NCBI GenBank assembly: GCA_030248215.1
Contig: JASANG010003380.1
Span: 237,501 to 301,500 of the forward strand
DNA from: Enoplolaimus lenunculus
Lineage: Eukaryota; Nematoda; Enoplea; Enoplida; Thoracostomopsidae
Direction: 5' to 3'
Length of the DNA stretch: 64,000 nucleotides
Below the pieces are notes generated by a model. The model searched no databases. It was not told where the DNA came from and saw only the letters and a list, made by a program, of their open reading frames with translations. Below are positions 57,584 to 64,000 of this stretch, piece after piece. The stretch's first letter is position 1. Each line of letters begins with the position of its first letter. The translations under genes and the position numbers were made by a program.

Positions 57584-58587
57584 CGTGACGTCGTTTTCTT
57601 ATAAACAGTTTGCAGCGTGTTCCGGATTACGCTAATTTTCTGCGAATTTTCGGAAATACTTTCCTGAAACTTGTGACAAAATTAAAACGAAACGCGTGCA
57701 AACAGATAAACTTTGCAAAATTATGCAACATTTTGCACACGAATTTGTCGGGTATCCGACAAAACTTTTACCGGAGCCGGAGGCCGATTTTCTGCCGGAG
57801 CCGGAGGGAGACCTTCGGTTGTACCGTGCTACCTTGGAATTTTTCCCCTTCACCAAATTTGTTTAGTAAAAATTGATAAGGTACCTACCATACAATTTTC
57901 CCCCCTCAGAAAATGTTTTGTGAAAAACTGATAAGGTTTACCTTACAATTTGTCCCCTCAGAAAATTTTTTGGGGAAAAATTTATTTTAGTCCGTATTAA
58001 CACGTCAGAAATTACTGGATCTACCGCTGACACCAAGGTTCACTAAAAGTATTACGCCAGTATATTCCAATGTGGTTCTTTATGACCTTGGAACGTAAAA
58101 CGACTCTTGTAAGTATATATACAGTTGGTGGGAAGGCTGACATTCGAAAGAATCTCTGTTGCAGTGGATTAAATCACACGCAGCCGAACCAAATCACAAT
58201 TCGATTTCAGGTCGCCAACGCAATGTTTATATTAGTCAGTAGCAATCTACTAAACGGAATACCGAGGCCAGAACTATTGAGGCAGTTGCAGAATATACCG
58301 ATTTTAGAATTGTGTGTTTTTCGCTCATAACAATCGCCTTGTGGGTCAGGCCACTTCCTTTAGAGCAACCAGTTAAAACAAGCGTATAAGAAACAAAATT
58401 GATGTTCAGAAACCCAAACAAAACGCATACTTAATCGAATTTCGGATATCCGAAATAGAAAATTTAATTCAGACATCGGGATATTCGGATAAATATCCGG
58501 TAAGAACTGCCGGATATCTCGATATGAAAAAATATCCGATGCCCACCACTAGTTACAGGTCGCGACATTTCCGGAACCGTGCAAAAT
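57584..58587. other. Repeat-like unassigned stretch
   Basis: 57760-57810 has CCGGAGCCGGAGG words. 57850-57975 holds a tandem pair (AAAAATTGATAAGGTACC and AAAACTGATAAGGTTTACC, each followed by CAATTT(T/G)(C/T)CCCC). 58440-58552 holds GGATATCCG words ending CGATGCCCACCACTAG, which look like one end of a further hAT-like element. No gene was recognised. Confidence 0.4.
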
Positions 58588-59033
58588 TGTGCGAATGTTT
58601 ACCCTAAAGGCCGTCCCATTTTCCCGGCACAACAATGTGCCTAGGGTACACACAACATATAATTAGGGCAAGATAACGAGACAGTTAGACAGCGGGACAA
58701 TTTAGGTACAGTTCGACAGTTAAACAGGCGGGACAGATGGACAGCGGGGCAGTTGGACAGCGGGACAGTTGGACAGCGGGACAGTAGGACTGGTGGACAA
58801 CGGGACAATTGGGGCAGTTGGGACAGCAGGACAATTGGCACAGAGGGACAGCTGGGCCCATAACAAGGAAATCATCCTCAACCAACTATATATTTTTATA
58901 TATTATATATATTACATATTTTATATATTATGTATATTTGGCTGTGCATATGTAAACAGATGTGATTTATGTTTGCACTCCTGGTGTATTGCTGTCCCGG
59001 GAATATGGGACGGCCTTTATCATAACATGGGCC
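58588..59033. mobile_element. Second element with GACAG/CTGTCCC minisatellite core
   Basis: The left AAAGGCCGTCCCATTTTCCCG and right GGGACGGCCTTTATC with ATAACATGGGCC are inverted ends matching the element at 42573-43085. The core at about 58675-58860 is an array of GGACAGCGGGACAGTTGG units. The outermost left end is worn. Frames on both strands across the core are artefacts of the repeat. Confidence 0.7.
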
Positions 59034-60328
59034 CAAATTCGTTTAGTTTAAAACTTGAATTTACGTAGATTTTTAGTCAATTTATGGCGTTCAATCGGTA
59101 TTTTTAAAAGCATTCGGATAATTTTAATTTTACTCTGATCAACTCAGTTTGACATAGGACAGCTACATAGCATCTAACGCGAGGTTAACGTTATAACCGG
59201 GGCAGCTTGGGACACGTTTTGTCCCTATTAGACTATTGGGTAACATTTTGTCTGCTTATAGATCCTGTATCGCATTCAAAAATTCGTATTTGTCTGCTAT
59301 TAACATGCGTGGGTCACGTTTTGTTCTTCAATATCATATGATAGTCGAGGTATTGTCTGCGAATATCATACGATATATTTTCAAATGTCTGCATACTTGC
59401 TGTAAGAACATATTATATACTCGTCATGAGGCTGTTTTTAATAGTAAAGCACAGAGCCCTGATGCAGCTTTAAATCTCATTTAAGACCTACCAGTACCGT
59501 CTTATATATTTGTATTTTGAATCTTAACACAGAGCAACGGTCACGAAAAACTTCTTGAGAAACTTGCACACTTGTTAATCGCGTTGCTTGTGCTGGATAT
59601 TTTTCTAGAGTTTGTCTTGTCATGGAAAAAGACTTAACCGAATGGCTGGCATAAAAACGCTACATAAAATGCTGATTTGGTTAAGATATGTAGACTAATT
59701 TTTTGCTTATAGGCTTATGCATAAAAGCTCATGTTTAGGTATAGTCTTAGAAATCTGCTCGTACTAACGGCCCTGTTCTATACATTGGTCTACACTAGGA
59801 GTAAAAGCTGAACAACTATAAAACATACATTAAAATGTGAAAATTATAATTCTTGAATATATTAAAGACAACGATTTCTTGGAAAGAAGAAATGTGTTTC
59901 TAATATAAATTGGTAATAGTCATTTTTTGAATGCATTTGACCCTTAAACGTCTGTCAAACTCCAGACTCTTTAGTCTTGAAAAATTCCTTGAAATTTTAA
60001 GACAATTTTTTGTGTATAGGCGAACTTTATGTCCGCTAAAAGTATATATTTAATATATTTTAAGGTGTTCTAAGGCAGAATTTTAAACTTTATGACTATC
60101 ATATTTCAAATTGCAAAATTTTAATTTTTCAAAAAGTCAGATTTTTATACACAGTTGGATTTTGCTATCGCATTTCAAAAGATTTTACTACGTAAGTATC
60201 TTGAGCTATTGTATACACTACCCAACAGTTTTCGAAAATGCTTTGATTTGATTTCAATGCTTAGATATAAAGCTTGCTGAATGCGCGTAAGGTCACAAAA
60301 ACTGTTCGTTAATGTATACAGGAAAGTC
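59034..60328. other. Unassigned AT-rich stretch with a TTAGGC element fragment
   Basis: 59690-59790 contains GTAGACTAATTTTTTGC, TTAGGTATAGTCTTAGAAA and the right end GGCCCTGTTCTATACATTGG, a partial copy of the TTAGGC family. The rest shows no exon or repeat. Confidence 0.4.
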
Positions 60329-60511
60329 GGCCAATGTTACTTTTAAGACCGTAACAGTAGATTAGCGTATTCCTAAGACTAAGTCTGAGCATTGCAAAAG
60401 CGTATTCCTAAGCCTAAGCGTAAGCCTAAGCAAAAAATGTAGACCAGAACGTAAGCCTACTCTTTTACAGACCAACCAGACACCGGAGCGGCCCTCAAAG
60501 TAACATGGGCC
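60329..60511. mobile_element. TTAGGC-type hAT-like MITE with near-perfect target duplication
   Basis: The ends are GGCCAATGTTACTTTTAAG and CAAAGTAACATGGGCC. The interior has TATTCCTAAGCCTAAGCG words. Flanks GGAAAGTC (60321-60328) and GGAAAGTA (60512-60519) agree at seven of eight bases. The ends match those of the CTGTCCC element at 42573 closely, linking two satellite-bearing families. Confidence 0.8.
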
Positions 60512-60769
60512 GGAAAGTATTTTGCATATTTTGCAAAATATAAATAGAAAAAATTTGTAACAACTGGTTTCTATATATATTTAATAAATTTTAAGTCAAA
60601 CAAAATAATGGAAAATTTTACAATTTCAAAGTCATTTTGTTGGTTGTTTGAACGCTTGTTTCACTGTAAAAAAGGGAACCTTCAGGTAAACGGTGTTACG
60701 CGTATAAATAACCTACGAGTTAAAGTTAAAATTGTCGAGGTTGTCCGCGGGCGGGCATATAAAAATAGG

Positions 60770-60941
60770 GGCCCCATGTATAGAACAGGCCCGGATAGTT
60801 TTCTGGAGGGGGTATAATAGAGTCAGTTTAAGCTGTAGACTAATTAGTTTGCTTAGGCTTAGGCTTAGTAATAGGTTCATCCATACGCTTAGGCTTAGGC
60901 TTAGGAATACCACTGTTCCGGCCCTGTTCTAAATATTGACC
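60770..60941. mobile_element. TTAGGC-type hAT-like MITE with perfect 8-bp target duplication
   Basis: The left GGCCCCATGTATAGAACAGG and right CCTGTTCTAAATATTGACC are inverted. AAAATAGG lies exactly before (60762-60769) and after (60942-60949). The interior has two runs of GCTTAGGCTTAGGCTTAG. The element is 172 bp with no coding capacity. Confidence 0.85.
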
Positions 60942-61094
60942 AAAATAGGAAATAGAAAATGTTTTAAATCTATTTTATGCTGAGATTGTACCCGGTCATA
61001 AAATTCATGCGGATCGAAACTGTCCCGCAAATCCAGCTCAAACCCATATTAATAATAAGGAACCAACAAAATTCTAGAACGACAGTGTGGAGCA

Positions 61095-61478
61095 ATGGTT
61101 GTTGTGAACCATTGGTTCGCGGTCAGTATCGGTCTTGTGTTAATACTGCCGGAGGTAATTTATTCAAAACGTGGACGGTATTCAGAGCCGTATCTTCACA
61201 TCAGCTACGATGAAACGCTGAGTGCGAATTATGAAACTGCGAAAACACGAATTTGTTCAAAATACGTCCGTGAAACTTGTAATAAACGGCCGAAATTTTG
61301 TGCCCCGCGAACTGATGAAGGGCCAAGCGTTAAATTGTTGTTGCTTGATATTATCATTGGATATTATGATCATGTCTATGACGCGTTGAATTGGGTTTGT
61401 ACTGATTTAATGTTGCGTATTTGCAACGCACGTCGTTTATGCGATAATACAACAAGTGCTGGTTATGGTGTATTTTAA
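61095..61478 (+). CDS. Candidate small secreted cysteine-containing protein
   Basis: A single-exon frame of 127 residues starts with a good signal peptide (hydrophobic FAVSIGLVLILP, probable cleavage after VIYS). The mature part has six Cys (CSKYVRETC, KFC, WVC, RIC, RRLC), consistent with three disulfides, and two long amphipathic stretches (KLLLLDIIIGYYDHVYDALN). I do not recognise the family. There is no repeat signature and codon use is mixed, which favours a real gene. It could also be one exon of a longer gene. The stop is TAA at 61476. Confidence 0.5.
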   Translation: MVVVNHWFAVSIGLVLILPEVIYSKRGRYSEPYLHISYDETLSANYETAKTRICSKYVRETCNKRPKFCAPRTDEGPSVKLLLLDIIIGYYDHVYDALNWVCTDLMLRICNARRLCDNTTSAGYGVF

Positions 61479-62433
61479 AATTTAAATTTTAAAATTTCTA
61501 TACTGTGATTTTTTTAAAGTACCCCACCGTGAAGAATAAAATTACTTTTACGAGAAACCGTACACTACACACCCGTAGCCAGCTTACCTTGCTAGGGGGG
61601 GGGGGGGCTAAAAAGTTTTCAGGAGGGGCATTTAAATGTTTTTGTGGAGTCTAATTCAATTCACTGAGTAGCACGTTTAACTCTGGCGGAGTCGAATTTG
61701 AATCAATTTGTGTAGTCCCGAAAAGCTTAATTCAGAGAGAGTCAATTTGAGTCTTCATTTTCTGCAGTGTAAGCGAGCGAGAACAAATATTTAACCTTTA
61801 CGTGAAAGTATACGAAACAATCCTGAATTGTTGTTTGTGGATAAGGCTTCCTATCTCTGAACCTATAGCATAAAGTTTTTGCTTGAGCCTTTTTAGTAAG
61901 TCCAAGTTTAAGCCTTAAAAACCGATATTTAATATTTAAGCAATTTTGTGTGAAAATAAGCTTGCTTAATGCATGGGCCACTTTATTTTGCGTTTGGTGT
62001 GTGGTTTTTGCCATCGTCAATTGACGCTTGCCGTGTTGGGGTTTCACATTATGGTTTTATTAACAGCGTCTATACATTATTAATTGTTGATTTACGACTT
62101 CTCTTTAAATTTTTGCACAAATTTCTTTAATTTTTATTTTGTCAAAAATTAAAGCAAGTAGGTGTAAACGTGGTTTTCGTGAATGGAAGAGTTTACAATA
62201 CCTTTAATATTTTCGTCCGTGATCAACAGCTTCGGTGCAAAAATGTAACAACCAATTGACACTTGCTGTATTTCACTGGGAACAGTAGTTGTCAACAGTG
62301 CAATGTCTGTGTTTTCAATTGACAACTACTGGTAAAAATTTAATCTATATTGACAACTACTGTTGCTTGTAATGGTCCCACTGACAGCCACTATATTGTG
62401 GGGCGGGCGTAGAGGGGGAAGGAGAAGGAAAAT
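61479..62433. other. Unassigned stretch
   Basis: A 13-base G run lies at about 61595-61607. GACAACTACTG words at 62290-62360 are repeated and partly inverted. The minus-strand frame 61742-62047 includes worn TTAGGC-type words and is not supported. Confidence 0.4.
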
Positions 62434-62607
62434 GGCCCATGTATTAGAATCAGGGGCGGAACGTTTTTACTGTTGGACTGCAATCTTTAAGCTTTAGACT
62501 ATTTTTTTGCTTGGCTTAGGCTTAGGCCTAGGCTAAGAAATATGCTCCTTACGCTTAGGATTAGGCTACTAGACTTACTGTTCCGGCCCTGTTTTAATAC
62601 ATTGGCC
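62434..62607. mobile_element. TTAGGC-type hAT-like MITE
   Basis: The ends are GGCCCATGTATTAGAATCAG and CTGTTTTAATACATTGGCC, inverted over about 28 bp including GGGGCGGAAC or GTTCCGGCCC. Flanks AGGAAAAT (62426-62433) and AGGATAAT (62608-62615) differ at one base. The interior has GGCTTAGGCTTAGG words. Confidence 0.8.
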
Positions 62608-62777
62608 AGGATAATTATCCACCGAAGGTGTGACTCTAAGGTACAAACAGGTATTCGACCTCTGCCTTTTCCACGAGCCCTACAAAAACTATAAAAAACA
62701 TTTTTTTGTATCGCGCAATAGCTGAAAAAATGAATTTTAAAATATGCAGAATTTCGTCAAATTTTAATATTTTAATT

Positions 62778-62887
62778 GCTTTTTAAAAAATTAAAAACCG
62801 TGGGGTTTAAAGATAAAAAACAATTTTTAATAGCTTTTTAAAAAATTAAAAACCGTGGGGTTTAAAGATAAAAAACAATTTTTGGGT
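62778..62887. repeat. Tandem duplication, 55-bp unit
   Basis: GCTTTTTAAAAAATTAAAAA with CCGTGGGGTTTAAAGAT and AAAAAACAATTTTT occurs twice in direct succession, the second copy starting at 62833. The copies look identical, so the duplication is recent. Confidence 0.85.
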
Positions 62888-63850
62888 ACATGATTGGACC
62901 GAAACAGTTCGCAGCCTTCCGTGGGCATATATTAAAATATAGTCCAGGTTTTTATTGCTGGTAAAATTTCAAAAACAACAAATTAAACATGAAACAATAA
63001 AAAATTGCACCCGGTGTATAGACAAATGTCATGGCCAAATCTCGACAAGGAAGACACAACCAAGTATACGTTAAACGATACTATATGAATGCGACGATAA
63101 AAAACAATGTATGAAGAACAAACGTCATGAACAATCAAATACAAGTGAAATAGCGCAATACATGACCAATACCTAAAATGAGTCTCATGTTTTATAAATA
63201 ATTCAATCTTGATTAAACCATAAAAACTAAACTTTGGCATGGCTACTTCCTCTTTTATAGACTCAGATTTTAATAAACCAGGTTATTTGCTATGTTTAGG
63301 CTTTCAATTAGGCTTAGGCTTAGTCTTAAAATTTTTTAAACACTTTAGGGTTAGTGTTAGGCTTATAGTTTAATCTACTGTTTATGCTGTTTATGCGGTT
63401 CTTGAACATGGACCTCTCACTTTCCTTTCATGAAGTCTCCACAATCAAACAGACCCGTTTATCGACATGAAAGGAAAACTTTAAATTTTTGGTTTGGGTC
63501 CGTTGTTGAAACTGCATATCCGAAGTGGATGAGATAGAACAATTTTTGCGCAGGATTGGACCAAAACAGATCGCAGCCTTCCGTGGGCAAATACAGTCCA
63601 GGTTTTATTGCGGGTATTAAATTTTAAAAACAACAAATTAAACATGAAACAATAAAAACTTGCACCCGGTGTATAAATAAAGACAAATGCTATGGATAAA
63701 AGCTCGGCAAGGAAGACACAACCAAGTATTAAACTGCAATACATGAATGCAACAAAAACAAAAAGGTATCCAGAACAAACGTTTATGAACAAACAAATAC
63801 AAGTGAAATATCGCAATACATGACCAATCCCTATAAAGTCAGTCTCATGT
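62888..63850. repeat. Direct duplication of a segment of about 300 bp
   Basis: 62890-63190 and 63545-63848 share TTCGCAGCCTTCCGTGGGCA-type sequence, AGTCCAGGTTTTTATTG, AACAACAAATTAAACATGAA, TTGCACCCGGTGTATA, AAGGAAGACACAACCAAGTA, CAAATACAAGTGAAAT and ATACATGACCAAT. They look roughly 85-90 percent alike. Minus-strand frames in both copies are similar but not recognisably coding. A TTAGGC fragment lies between them at about 63275-63370. Confidence 0.75.
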
Positions 63851-64000
63851 TCAACGGCATACCAGTAGTAGTGGGACTACATGTCGAGCGAAAGTCGAAA
63901 ATACGACTTTATATACCGACACTCAATATTCATTAAGATAGGTTAATCCAAAAACTTTTAAAAGGCATGCCGAACAGAAACTAGGCATAGGCTCATGATT

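Noticed and set aside
58641-58885. Frames with CPAVQLSRCPT repeats
   Set aside because: Same cause: the GGACAGCGGGACAGTTGG array in the second copy of that element.

Overview
The window comes from a metazoan, most likely an invertebrate. It holds GT-AG spliced genes using the standard code, is AT-rich, and is crowded with small DNA transposons in intergenic DNA and introns. Many of these repeats carry TTAGGC runs, which is the nematode-type telomere unit. That makes an early-branching nematode possible, but nothing here proves it.

Four conserved genes can be read exon by exon. (1) A large SGSM1/2-like (RUTBC) Rab GTPase-activating protein lies on + at 10463-39821. It has 22 exons in continuous phase with an intact TBC domain; its RUN-domain 5' end lies before the window or in undetected exons. 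(2) SNRNP40, the WD40 protein of the U5 snRNP, lies on + at 45763-48424 in 8 exons and is complete. (3) A FAHD1-like acylpyruvase lies on - at 51096-52170; three 3' exons are seen and the first was not found. (4) SNRPD3 (Sm D3) lies on + at 54444-55841 in 3 exons and is complete. SNRNP40 and FAHD1 converge, while FAHD1 and SNRPD3 diverge. Two of the four genes belong to the spliceosome. A single-exon candidate for a small secreted cysteine-bearing protein lies on + at 61095-61478.

The first 10.4 kb has no confirmed gene and is dense in foldback elements and microsatellites. The SGSM gene has a 12.8-kb intron (21044-33865) full of repeats. A second intron (34946-39024) holds a young non-autonomous LTR element on the minus strand, primed by tRNA-Gln. 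From 42.5 kb to the end, the conserved genes sit between further transposon blocks.

The most distinctive content is the mobile fraction. At least five families of hAT-like MITEs have long arms made of short iterated words (CCGGAA, CCGAATC, GCCGAT, TTAGGC, GTCCC). Several copies keep exact or near-exact 8-bp target duplications. Two families with unrelated satellite cores (TTAGGC and CTGTCCC) share the same ends, GGCC(A/C)ATGTTA. A piggyBac-type MITE with TTAA target sites and a tRNA-like insert sits inside one hAT MITE. A 21-bp minisatellite is open in several frames by arithmetic alone. No CRISPR array, rRNA gene or convincing functional tRNA gene was seen.
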